This document shows, one piece after another, positions 26,852 to 34,722 of a stretch of 64,000 bases of DNA (position 1 is the stretch's first letter; the number at the start of each line of letters is the position of its first letter). The position numbers and the translations under genes are program-made. Source of the stretch: Tautonia plasticadhaerens (GTDB lineage Bacteria > Planctomycetota > Planctomycetia > Isosphaerales > Isosphaeraceae); the NCBI RefSeq assembly GCF_007752535.1, contig NZ_CP036426.1, positions 4,774,001-4,838,000 of the forward strand, in the 5' to 3' direction. The notes below the pieces were generated by a model. The model ran no database searches. It was not told the origin of the DNA and saw only the letters and a program-made list of their open reading frames with translations.

Positions 26852-28375
26852 ATGCGACGGACGCACGCTCGAAGCCCCGGGGGGGCCGCCCCCCTCCCCG
26901 CCCTCGGCCCCCCCGGGGGCCCCGTCGGGCCCGGCCTGAGGCGCCTGGCGGCGCTCGGCCTGCTCGCAATCGCCTCGGCCTCCCCGACGACCGGGGCCCT
27001 CGCCCAGGACGAAGGCCCCTCGATGCTGGTGCCGGACCTCCGGGTCGAGCCGGTCGTCGGCGGCCTGACCACCCCGATCGGCCTGGCCTTCCTCGGCGAG
27101 GACGACTTCCTCGTCCTGGAGAAGGACACCGGCCGGGTCCTCCGGGTCGTCGGCGGCGCGGTCGATTCCACCGTCCTCGACCTGGCGGTCAACTCCGCCT
27201 CCGAGCGCGGCCTGCTGAGCATCGCGCTCGACCCCGACTTCCCCGAGGACCCCGGCGTCTACCTCTACTGGACCGAGAGCACCTCGGGCGCCGACTCCGG
27301 CGACGTGGCCCAGACCCCGCTGCTGGGCAACCGGGTCGATCGCTTCTCCTGGGACGGCTCGACCCTGGCCTTCGAGTACAACCTGATCCGCATCCGGGCC
27401 CTCCAGGTGGACGCCGGCCAGCCCGGCCGGGGCAACCACGACGGCGGGGTCATCCGGTTCGGGCCCGACGGCATGCTCTCCATCATCATCGGCGACCTCG
27501 GCCGCCGGGGGCAGATGCAGAACCTCCGCTTCGGCCCGACGGTGCTCGACGCCCCGGTCCCCGACGACCAGTTCGGCGGCCCGGGGCCCGATGACGCCCA
27601 CCTCAGCGGCGTCATCCTCCGGGTCGACGAGCAGGGCCAGGCCCCCCCCGACAACCCCTTCTTCGCCGTCGGGGCGTCCCTCGGCGGCGAGGTCGGCGCC
27701 AACATCCAGAAGCTCTTCGGCTACGGCGTCCGCAACAGCTTCGGCATGGCTTTCGACCCCGAGACCGGCCTCCTCTGGACCCAGGAGAACGCCGACGACG
27801 CCTTCAGCGAGCTGAACCTCGTCGGGCCCGGCTTCAACGGCGGCTGGATCCAGGTGATGGGCCCCATCGACCGCATCCGCCAGTTCAAGCTCATCGAGGC
27901 GACGATGTTCGGCGGCGCCATGCAGCAGATCCGCTGGCCGCCGATCCTGATCGCCTACACCCCCCGGCTGGTCCTCTCCCGGCTCTTCCTGCTGCCCGGG
28001 GCCGAGTACACCGACCCGGCCTTCAGCTGGAAGTTCGAGGTCGCCCCGGCGGGCATCGCCTTCGTCGAGGGGGACGGGCTCGGCCCCGACTACGAGGGCG
28101 ACCTGCTCGTCGGCGCCTCCCGGCCCTTCCTGGCGGGGGGATACCTCTTCCGCTTCGACATGAATGAGGACCGAGACGGGTTCGACTTCGACGACCCCCG
28201 CCTCGACGACGGCGTGGCCGACAACCTCGACAAGCACGAGGGGACCGAGAGCGAGTCGCTGCTGATCGGCCGGGACTTCGGCATCGGCACCGACATCCAG
28301 AACGGCCCCGACGGGTTCGTCTACGTCGTCTCGCTGTCCCTGGGCACCGTGTACCGGATCCTGCCGGCGGAATGA
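26852..28375 (+). CDS. PQQ-dependent sugar dehydrogenase-like secreted protein
   Basis: A 507-residue protein of the soluble glucose/aldose sugar dehydrogenase (GdhB/YliI) beta-propeller family. An Arg/Pro-rich N terminus leads to a signal helix (LAALGLLAIASAS, about 31-43). Family-typical text includes LTTPIGLAFLGEDDFLVLEKDTGRV, RGLLSIALDPDFP, NHDGGVIRFGPDGMLSIIIGD and YGVRNSFGMAFDPETG. The Asn-His-x-Gly-G segment contributes to the PQQ/active-site region in family members, so oxidation of sugars in the periplasm is plausible; substrate and cofactor are not proven. GGAGG at 26842-26846 supports ATG 26852. It is followed 90 bases later by a PEP-CTERM protein gene. Confidence 0.85.
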   Translation: MRRTHARSPGGAAPLPALGPPGGPVGPGLRRLAALGLLAIASASPTTGALAQDEGPSMLVPDLRVEPVVGGLTTPIGLAFLGEDDFLVLEKDTGRVLRVVGGAVDSTVLDLAVNSASERGLLSIALDPDFPEDPGVYLYWTESTSGADSGDVAQTPLLGNRVDRFSWDGSTLAFEYNLIRIRALQVDAGQPGRGNHDGGVIRFGPDGMLSIIIGDLGRRGQMQNLRFGPTVLDAPVPDDQFGGPGPDDAHLSGVILRVDEQGQAPPDNPFFAVGASLGGEVGANIQKLFGYGVRNSFGMAFDPETGLLWTQENADDAFSELNLVGPGFNGGWIQVMGPIDRIRQFKLIEATMFGGAMQQIRWPPILIAYTPRLVLSRLFLLPGAEYTDPAFSWKFEVAPAGIAFVEGDGLGPDYEGDLLVGASRPFLAGGYLFRFDMNEDRDGFDFDDPRLDDGVADNLDKHEGTESESLLIGRDFGIGTDIQNGPDGFVYVVSLSLGTVYRILPAE

Positions 28376-28465
28376 TCGGCCCCCTCCCAAGACCGGGCCC
28401 CCGTGCCGCCGATCGGCCTGGCCGACCGGCGGCCCCGGGCCCGAGATCGCACCCGGAGTCATCCC

Positions 28466-29230
28466 ATGATTCGATCCGACCGGGCCCGGCGGGCCGTCGC
28501 CCCGCCGCTCGCCCTGCTGCTGATGGTGCTGGGGTCCTCGAGGGCCGGCGCCGAGACCCAGCTCATCACGAACGGGGGCTTCGAGGAGGGGGGCGGGAGC
28601 CTGCTCTCCTGGACCACCGCCGACCAGCCGGGAGGCGACGGGGGCTTCTTCCCCCAGTCCGGCACGACCAGCCCGATCCTCGGCGACCCGGTCCCGGGCC
28701 CCCCCGAGGGCGGCTTCGCCGCGATGACCGACGCCGAGGGGCCCGGCTCCCACGTCCTGTATCAGGACGTCGTCCTGCCGACCCAGCAACTCCTCTCGGC
28801 CACCCTGAGCTTCGACCTGTTCATCGGCAACCGGGCCGACGTGTTCGCCACCCCGGACACCCTGGATTTCACCGGGGTCATGAACCAGCAGGCCCGGGTC
28901 GACCTGCTCTCCCCGACGGCCGACCCCTTCAGCCTGCTGGCCGGCGACGTTCTGATGGACCTCTACCGGACCGAGGTCGGCGACCCGGCCGTCTCGGGCT
29001 ATACGACCTTCTCCTTCGACCTGACCCCCCTGCTCTCCTCCCGCGCCGGGGAGACGGTCCGACTGCGGTTCGCCGAGGTCGACAACCTCTTCTCGTTCCA
29101 GTTCGGCGTGGACAACGTCAGCCTGACGGTCCAGGCCATCCCCGAGCCCGGCACCCTGACCCTGGTCGGGATCGCCGCACTCGGACTGGCCGGCGTCGGC
29201 CTCCGGCGTCGGCGTCGGGAACGCCGCTGA
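28466..29230 (+). CDS. PEP-CTERM sorting domain protein
   Basis: A 254-residue exported protein. Signal peptide: PPLALLLMVLGSSRAGA (about 13-29). The mature part begins ETQLITNGGFEEG, which resembles the opening of DUF642-like or choice-of-anchor carbohydrate-binding domains, and is followed by beta-sandwich text. The C terminus is diagnostic: AIPEPGTLTLVGIAALG, then a hydrophobic helix and RRRRRERR, which together form the PEP-CTERM signal for exosortase processing. No exosortase gene is in the window. The start at ATG 28466 has GGAG 7 bases upstream; an earlier in-frame ATG at 28403 would displace the signal peptide. It is probably anchored to or released at the cell surface. Confidence 0.9.
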   Translation: MIRSDRARRAVAPPLALLLMVLGSSRAGAETQLITNGGFEEGGGSLLSWTTADQPGGDGGFFPQSGTTSPILGDPVPGPPEGGFAAMTDAEGPGSHVLYQDVVLPTQQLLSATLSFDLFIGNRADVFATPDTLDFTGVMNQQARVDLLSPTADPFSLLAGDVLMDLYRTEVGDPAVSGYTTFSFDLTPLLSSRAGETVRLRFAEVDNLFSFQFGVDNVSLTVQAIPEPGTLTLVGIAALGLAGVGLRRRRRERR

Positions 29231-29263
29231 TCCGGCCCTGCCCGGGGCCCCTCCGACGGGCCC

Positions 29264-29282
29264 AGGCCCCCGTCGGGGGCCT
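29264..29282 (+). terminator. perfect hairpin in the convergent gap
   Basis: AGGCCCCC (29264-29271), loop GTC, GGGGGCCT (29275-29282), 33 bases after the PEP-CTERM stop. It has no T-tail but lies where a terminator is expected. Confidence 0.5.
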
Positions 29283-29527
29283 GCCCCGGGGACGGGTCCC
29301 CGACCCCGATCCCGCCGGGGGGAGGCGAGAGGAGGGCCCCTGCCCCTCGGGCGCGTCGGGGCCTCGAGGTCGGATCGGCGGGAGATCTCGGGGGACGATG
29401 GGGGGAGGAGGAGCGGGGAGGGCCCGCCCTCCCCCGGCATCGGGCGGTGGGGCGGGCGTCGAGTTCGTCGACCCGACCGCCCCCCCCGAGGTCGACACTC
29501 GGCCGTCTCCCGGGTCGGGCCCCGATG

Positions 29528-29548
29528 CCCCGGCCGCAGCGGCCGGGG
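29528..29548 (-). terminator. 10-bp perfect inverted repeat after the AsmA-like gene
   Basis: CCCCGGCCGC (29528-29537), central A, GCGGCCGGGG (29539-29548). It begins 13 bases after the stop codon of the minus-strand AsmA-like gene, where a terminator would sit. Confidence 0.5.
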
Positions 29549-29561
29549 CGGGCCCCGCCCT

Positions 29562-30845
29562 TCATCGGAGGAGGCGGTCCCGGAGGCGTCGGGCGTATTC
29601 CTCGAGCGCGGCCCGGCCCTCGTCCCGGGCGTCGATGATCTGGCCGCCGACGTGGACGAGGGGGCGGTCGGTGGTGCCGGTGACGCGAAGCTCCAGCAGG
29701 TCCTCGGGCTTCACCCCGGCCTCGCCGAGCAGGGCGAGGGCGTCGGGGCCGAGCTTGCCGGCCAGCGGGCCGGTGTCGAGCCGGTAGGAGATCCGTCCGT
29801 CGAAGGCGGCGCCGCCCTCGAGCACGATCGGCGTGCCCCCCAGGTCGAGCTGGATCCGGCGGCTGACGACCTTGCGGTCGGCGACGAGGAAGTCGCTCCT
29901 GAGGGTGCCGATCTTGCCGTACTGCGTGGCCGGCAGCACCCGGGCCAGGTCGACCAGCAGCGACGAGCCGTCCAGCCGGATCGGGTCGAGCCGCACCTTC
30001 CCCCGGCCGGCGAGCGAATCCCGGAGGGCCGGGCCCGAGGCCCCCTGCCCCTTCAGCTCCAGGTCGAGGTCCAGCCGCCCTTCGAGCCCGTCGGAGGCCC
30101 CGGCCAGGTACGGCACGAGGTAGGCCAGCAGGCCCAGCTCACGGCCGAGGTGCACCCCCCTGGCCTCCAGCTGGCCGGCGAAGGCGGGGGTCGGGCCCCG
30201 CTCCAGCTCGACCGCCAGGGCGAGGGTGCCGCCGTTGAGCGTCCCGCTCAGGTCGTCGACCGCGACGACCGAGGGCCACCAGGTCCCCGAGCCGTCCAGG
30301 TCGTCGACCTCGATCGTCGTGGCCAGCTCGACGTCGACGTAGGCGACCCGCCCCCGCACCAGCCGGAAGGCGATCGGCCCGGCCCGCTCGTCGTCCTCCC
30401 CGGCCCGGCCGACGGCCAGGTCGGCCGGCTCGGCGTTGCGGAGCAGGAACCACGGGGCGAAGGCCCCGTCCCGTCCCCGGACGAGCCGCAAGTCCAGGTC
30501 GCGGACCTCGACCCGGGTGGGCTCGACCCGGCCGAGCAGCAGGTCGGCCAGGCTCAGGTCCACGTCGATCGCCCCGGCCTCGACCCAGGGGGGCGGGCCG
30601 TCGATGCCCCCTGCCCCGGGCTCGCGGACCGCCAGCCCTTCCAGGCGGATCCCGCCGAGCGGGCCGAACCGGAGCGCGGCCAGGGCGGTCGGGCAGCCGG
30701 TCAGCTCCTCGACCCTCCGCTCGACGATCCGGGCGGCCCAGCCGGTCGGGAAGAGCAGCAGCACGAGGGCCCAGAACAGCGGCGGCACGACCGCCAGGGC
30801 GATCAGCCGGCGGCAATGGCGTCTCGGGCGGCTCGGACCTCGCAT
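29562..30845 (-). CDS. AsmA-like inner-membrane protein
   Basis: A 427-residue protein with one N-terminal membrane anchor (LIALAVVPPLFWALVLLLFP, about 14-33) and a large beta-rich periplasmic part. Typical text includes RRVEELTGCPTALAALRFGPLGGIRLEGLAV (about 42-72) and repeated LDLDLELKG / LDLGGTPIVLEGGAAFDGRISYRLDT. This is the pattern of AsmA/TamB-like proteins, which help move lipids or support outer-membrane assembly. It ends in a short basic helix. GGAGG directly upstream supports ATG 30845. It is transcribed away from the metallohydrolase gene that starts 231 bases further on. A structural role is inferred from the family only. Confidence 0.78.
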   Translation of the reverse strand: MRGPSRPRRHCRRLIALAVVPPLFWALVLLLFPTGWAARIVERRVEELTGCPTALAALRFGPLGGIRLEGLAVREPGAGGIDGPPPWVEAGAIDVDLSLADLLLGRVEPTRVEVRDLDLRLVRGRDGAFAPWFLLRNAEPADLAVGRAGEDDERAGPIAFRLVRGRVAYVDVELATTIEVDDLDGSGTWWPSVVAVDDLSGTLNGGTLALAVELERGPTPAFAGQLEARGVHLGRELGLLAYLVPYLAGASDGLEGRLDLDLELKGQGASGPALRDSLAGRGKVRLDPIRLDGSSLLVDLARVLPATQYGKIGTLRSDFLVADRKVVSRRIQLDLGGTPIVLEGGAAFDGRISYRLDTGPLAGKLGPDALALLGEAGVKPEDLLELRVTGTTDRPLVHVGGQIIDARDEGRAALEEYARRLRDRLLR

Positions 30846-31076
30846 GGCGAGCCTCCGTCGGCCCCGTTGGGACGTGCCGGGCCCGCCCGACGCTCGACGC
30901 GAGCGGCGGGGCGAGCGGCCCGGCGAGTCGCGGGGACCATAACGCAACCCGCCCGGGGCGACAAGCGGAACTTCGCCGACGGCCGGTTGCGTCGGCCCCG
31001 CCGGGCGGCTAGGTTCGGCGGGCGGGGGGCGAACCGCTTCGCCCCGGCCGGACCCGCTCCCCGGGAGGATCGAGCC

Positions 31077-33353
31077 ATGAACGCGTCGACCAGGGCCGTG
31101 ATCCTGCTCCTCCTGCTCGCTCCGGCGTCGACCACTGCGGGCGAGCTGCCCAGGGTGCCGGGCGTCCCCCGGCAACCCCTGGCGGCCCAGGCCCGCCGGG
31201 TCGTCGAGGCGCTCGACCTGATCGGCCGCCCCCTCCCCCGGGCCGACCGGGACCGCCTGGAGCGGGCCTCCACCCTGGACGACGACGCCGAGGCCGCCGA
31301 CGAGATCCAGGACGTCCTCGACCCCTACTGCCTCGTCGGCGTCTCCATCAACCCCGAGAGCCGGGTGAAGGCCCAGCAGGGCCCGGCCGACCCGAGCCTC
31401 ATGCAGCAAGGGTGGCGGGCCTTCCTCATCAAGGTCCACAACGAGGCCGGCGTGACCGCCCCGCTCCGGGTCGCCAGCCCCAACGCGGCGCCGATCTACT
31501 CCCGGTCCACCGGCTCCCCCGACCCGAAGCAGACGATCCTCCCCGAGACGATCCCCGACCGCTGGGTCGAGCTGTCGCTCTACGACGACAGGCCGCTCAA
31601 CCCCACCCTCTCCGGCCTGCCGCTGGAGTACCGGATCCTCCAGATCTACAGCCGGGACGCCGGCCCGAGGGAGGCGAAGCTCACCTTCGACGTCGGCCAG
31701 GGGACCCAGGATCTCGGGTTCCGCTCCGACGTGGACATCCTCTTCCAAAGCGAGCCCGGGGTGGTCGTCGCCTTCGAGGTCCGGGACGAGGACGGCACCC
31801 CGACGATGGCCTCGTTCCTGATCCGGGACCCCCAGGGTCGCGTCTACCCCTCCCCCGGCCGTCGCCTGGCGCCCGACTTCTTCTTCCACCCCCAGGTCTA
31901 CCGCAAGTCCGGGGAGTCGGTCATCCTCCCCCCCGGCACCTTCGACGTGGAATTCACCCGGGGGCCCGAGTACCGGGTGAAGCACAGGGAGATTACCGTC
32001 GAGGAGGGGGCGGGCACGCAGACCGAGGCCTTCGAGCTGGAGCGCTGGGCGGACCTCGCCGGGCTCGGCTGGTACTCCGGCGACCACCACGTCCACGCCG
32101 CCGGCTGCGCCCACTACGAGAGCCCGACCGAGGGGGTGCAGCCGGAGCACATGATGCGGCACATCCTGGGGGAGGACCTGGTGGTCGGCTGCGTCCTGAG
32201 CTGGGGCCCCTGCTGGTATTACCAGAAGCAGTTCTTCGACGGGAAGCTCCACCCGCTGTCGACCCCCGACTACCTGATGCGGTACGACGTGGAGGTCTCC
32301 GGCTTCCCCTCCTCCCACGCCGGCCACCTCTGCCTGCTCCGCCTGACCGAGGACGACTACCCGGGGACGAGCCTGATCGAGGAGTGGCCGAGCTGGGACC
32401 TGCCCGTGCTGAAGTGGGGCAAGTCCCAGGGGGCGGTCGTCGGCTTCTCGCACTCGGGATGGGGCCTGCAGACCGACTCCAAGGAGCTGCCCAACTACGA
32501 GATCCCGCCTTACGACGGCATCGGCGCCAACGAATACGTGGTCGACGTGGTCCACGACGCCGTCGACTTCATCTCCAGCGTCGACACCCCGGCCCCGTAC
32601 GAGTTGAACATCTGGTACCACACGCTCAATTGCGGCTTCCGGTGCCGGATCAGCGGGGAGACCGACTTCCCCTGCATCTACGGCGAGCGGGTCGGCCTCG
32701 GCCGTTCCTACGTGAAGGTCGACGGCCAGCTCGACTACGACCGGTGGGTCCAGGGGATCAAGGACGGCCGCTCCTACGTCGGCGACGGCAAGAGCCACCT
32801 GGTCGACTTCACGATCGACGACGTGGCCGTCGGCGAGGAGGGCAGCGAGCTGGGCCTCGACGGGCCGGGCGAGGTGACCGTCTCCGTGAGGGCCGCCGCC
32901 CTGCTGGAGCCCGAGGTGACCGACCGGACCGAGGCGATCCGCTCCCGCCCGCTCGACCAGCAGCCCTACTGGGACGTGGAGCGGGCCCGGGTCGGCGACT
33001 CCCGGACCGTCCCGGTCGAGGTGGTCGTGAACGGCCAGCCCGTCGCCCGCCGGGAGATCGAGGCCGACGGCAGCTTCAACGACCTCTCCTTCGAGGTCCC
33101 GATCGAGCGGTCGAGCTGGGTCGCCCTGCGGATCTACCCCAGCTCGCACACCAACCCGATCTTCGTGGTCGTGGACGACGCGCCGATCCGGGCCTCGAGG
33201 CGGTCGGCCGAGTGGTGCCTCGAGGGGGTCGACCGGTGCTGGTCGCAGAAGGCCGGCAACACCCGCCCCGAGGACCGCGACGAGGCCGAGGCCGCCTACG
33301 AGGTGGCCCGGGAGGCCTACCGCCGGATCCTCGCCGAGAGCGAGGTCGAGTGA
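31077..33353 (+). CDS. CehA/McbA-family metallohydrolase (PHP-like), secreted
   Basis: A 758-residue protein with a signal peptide (AVILLLLLAPASTTAG, about 7-22). The central domain carries metal-binding text typical of the CehA/McbA PHP-like hydrolases: WYSGDHHVHAAGC near residue 338 and a later VGFSHSGWGL near residue 457. Named members of this family hydrolyse carbamate or ester bonds, but many bacterial relatives have no known substrate, so none is assigned. The N-terminal third is beta-rich and presumably forms separate domains. The length is well above that of the catalytic domain alone. GGAGG (31064-31068) supports ATG 31077. The Nramp gene follows 37 bases later, suggesting co-transcription. 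Confidence 0.8.
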   Translation: MNASTRAVILLLLLAPASTTAGELPRVPGVPRQPLAAQARRVVEALDLIGRPLPRADRDRLERASTLDDDAEAADEIQDVLDPYCLVGVSINPESRVKAQQGPADPSLMQQGWRAFLIKVHNEAGVTAPLRVASPNAAPIYSRSTGSPDPKQTILPETIPDRWVELSLYDDRPLNPTLSGLPLEYRILQIYSRDAGPREAKLTFDVGQGTQDLGFRSDVDILFQSEPGVVVAFEVRDEDGTPTMASFLIRDPQGRVYPSPGRRLAPDFFFHPQVYRKSGESVILPPGTFDVEFTRGPEYRVKHREITVEEGAGTQTEAFELERWADLAGLGWYSGDHHVHAAGCAHYESPTEGVQPEHMMRHILGEDLVVGCVLSWGPCWYYQKQFFDGKLHPLSTPDYLMRYDVEVSGFPSSHAGHLCLLRLTEDDYPGTSLIEEWPSWDLPVLKWGKSQGAVVGFSHSGWGLQTDSKELPNYEIPPYDGIGANEYVVDVVHDAVDFISSVDTPAPYELNIWYHTLNCGFRCRISGETDFPCIYGERVGLGRSYVKVDGQLDYDRWVQGIKDGRSYVGDGKSHLVDFTIDDVAVGEEGSELGLDGPGEVTVSVRAAALLEPEVTDRTEAIRSRPLDQQPYWDVERARVGDSRTVPVEVVVNGQPVARREIEADGSFNDLSFEVPIERSSWVALRIYPSSHTNPIFVVVDDAPIRASRRSAEWCLEGVDRCWSQKAGNTRPEDRDEAEAAYEVAREAYRRILAESEVE

Positions 33354-33390
33354 CCGGTCGACCGCCCCGAGCACCCGAGGAGGGCCCTCG

Positions 33391-34650
33391 ATGTCGAAGG
33401 ACGGTCGCCCGTCGCCGCTGACCCTGGTCGCCCCCGGCCTGCTCGTGGCCGCCACGGGGGTGGGGGCGGGCGACCTGCTGACGGCCAGCTACGCCGGATC
33501 CAGGGCGGGCATGGCCCTGGTCTGGGCGGTGGTCATCGGCTGCCTCTTCAAGTGGGCCCTGACCGAGGGGCTCGCCCGATGGCAGATGGCCACCGGCACC
33601 ACCCTGCTGGAAGGGTGGGCCACCCGGCTGGGGGGCTGGATCCGCTGGGCCTTCCTGGCTTACCTGCTGCTCTGGTCGCTCGTCACCGGGGGCTCGCTCT
33701 CGAAGGCCTGCGGCGTGGCGGGGGACGGCTTGCTGCCGCTGGGGGACCGGGGGCAGTCCCAGGCGATCTGGACCGTCGTCCATTCGCTGCTCGGCCTCGG
33801 GCTGGTCTGGGTCGGCGGCTTCAAGACGTTCGAGCGGGTGATGGCCGCCCTGGTCGCCTCGATGTTCGTCTGCGTGATCGCGGCGGCGGCGATGCTCGGC
33901 CCCGACTGGGGGGCGATCGCCCGGGGCCTCACCCGGCCGACCATCCGGGCCGGCGACCTGCCCTACGCGATCGGCCTGCTCGGCGGCGTCGGCGGCACCG
34001 TGACCCTGCTCTCCTACGGTTACTGGATCCGGGAGACCGGCCGGTCGGGCGAGGCCGGGGCGAGGCTCTGCAAGATCGACCTGGCCGTCGCCTACGCGGC
34101 GACCGGGCTCTTCGGGGTCGCCATGCTCGTCATCAGCTCCCGGATCACCGTCGACCGCTCCGGCGCCGACGTGGCCCTCCAGCTGGCCGACCAGCTCCGG
34201 GAGGCCGCCGGGCCCGCCGCCCGGTGGATTTTCCTCGTCGGCTTCTGGGGGGCGGTCTTCTCCAGCCTGCTGGGCGTGTGGCAGAGCGCCCCGTACCTCT
34301 TCGCCGACTTCCGGAGGCTCAGCAAGGGCCGATCCGACGCCATCGCCGAGGTCGACCTCGACCGCACCGCCTCCTACCGGGCCTACCTCGTCGGGATCGC
34401 CGTGGTGCCCCTGCTGCTCATCAACCTGCCGGTCCGGTTCGTGCAGCTCTCGCACGCGGTGATGGGGGCGCTGTTCATGCCGCTGCTGGCCGTGACCCTG
34501 CTCCTGATGAACAACCGGGCCGACTGGGTCGGCCCCTCGTTCCGCAACGGCCGGGCCTCGAACGTGCTGCTGGCGTTGACGCTGCTGACCTTCGCCGGGA
34601 TCGGCGTGATGGAACTCGTCGAGCGGTTCGGCGGCCCCGGCGCCTCGTGA
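33391..34650 (+). CDS. Nramp-family divalent metal ion transporter
   Basis: A 419-residue membrane protein with about eleven predicted helices. The first helix has APGLLVAATGVGAGDLLTAS (about 14-33); the usual Nramp metal-binding DPGN of helix 1 is replaced by GAGD here. Helix 6 carries LLGGVGGTVTLLSYGYWIRET (about 195-215) in place of the common A-x-x-MPH motif. These changes place it among divergent Nramp-related transporters, so the ion (Mn, Fe, Mg or other) cannot be assumed. GAGGAGGG upstream supports the start. It probably shares a transcript with the metallohydrolase. Confidence 0.8.
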   Translation: MSKDGRPSPLTLVAPGLLVAATGVGAGDLLTASYAGSRAGMALVWAVVIGCLFKWALTEGLARWQMATGTTLLEGWATRLGGWIRWAFLAYLLLWSLVTGGSLSKACGVAGDGLLPLGDRGQSQAIWTVVHSLLGLGLVWVGGFKTFERVMAALVASMFVCVIAAAAMLGPDWGAIARGLTRPTIRAGDLPYAIGLLGGVGGTVTLLSYGYWIRETGRSGEAGARLCKIDLAVAYAATGLFGVAMLVISSRITVDRSGADVALQLADQLREAAGPAARWIFLVGFWGAVFSSLLGVWQSAPYLFADFRRLSKGRSDAIAEVDLDRTASYRAYLVGIAVVPLLLINLPVRFVQLSHAVMGALFMPLLAVTLLLMNNRADWVGPSFRNGRASNVLLALTLLTFAGIGVMELVERFGGPGAS

Positions 34651-34722
34651 ATCGGCCCGGGCCGCCCGCCCGTCGAGACCCCACGACGCCGACGAACGTC
34701 GGGCCGCCGGGGCCGGGCCGGG

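Larger units (their letters stand above)
29231..29561. other. convergent intergenic region
   Basis: This 331-base gap between the 3' ends of the PEP-CTERM gene and the AsmA-like gene is dominated by GC-rich hairpins, one near each gene end (29264-29282 and 29528-29548). No coding signal was found. Confidence 0.55.

Noticed and set aside
25571-29440. 1,289-codon minus-strand open frame
   Set aside because: It runs antisense to the ECF, dehydrogenase and PEP-CTERM genes, all of which have convincing domains on the plus strand.
30967-30993. GGAAC-N18-CGTC upstream of the metallohydrolase gene as an ECF promoter
   Set aside because: The spacer is longer than usual and chance matches are common in this GC-rich sequence.
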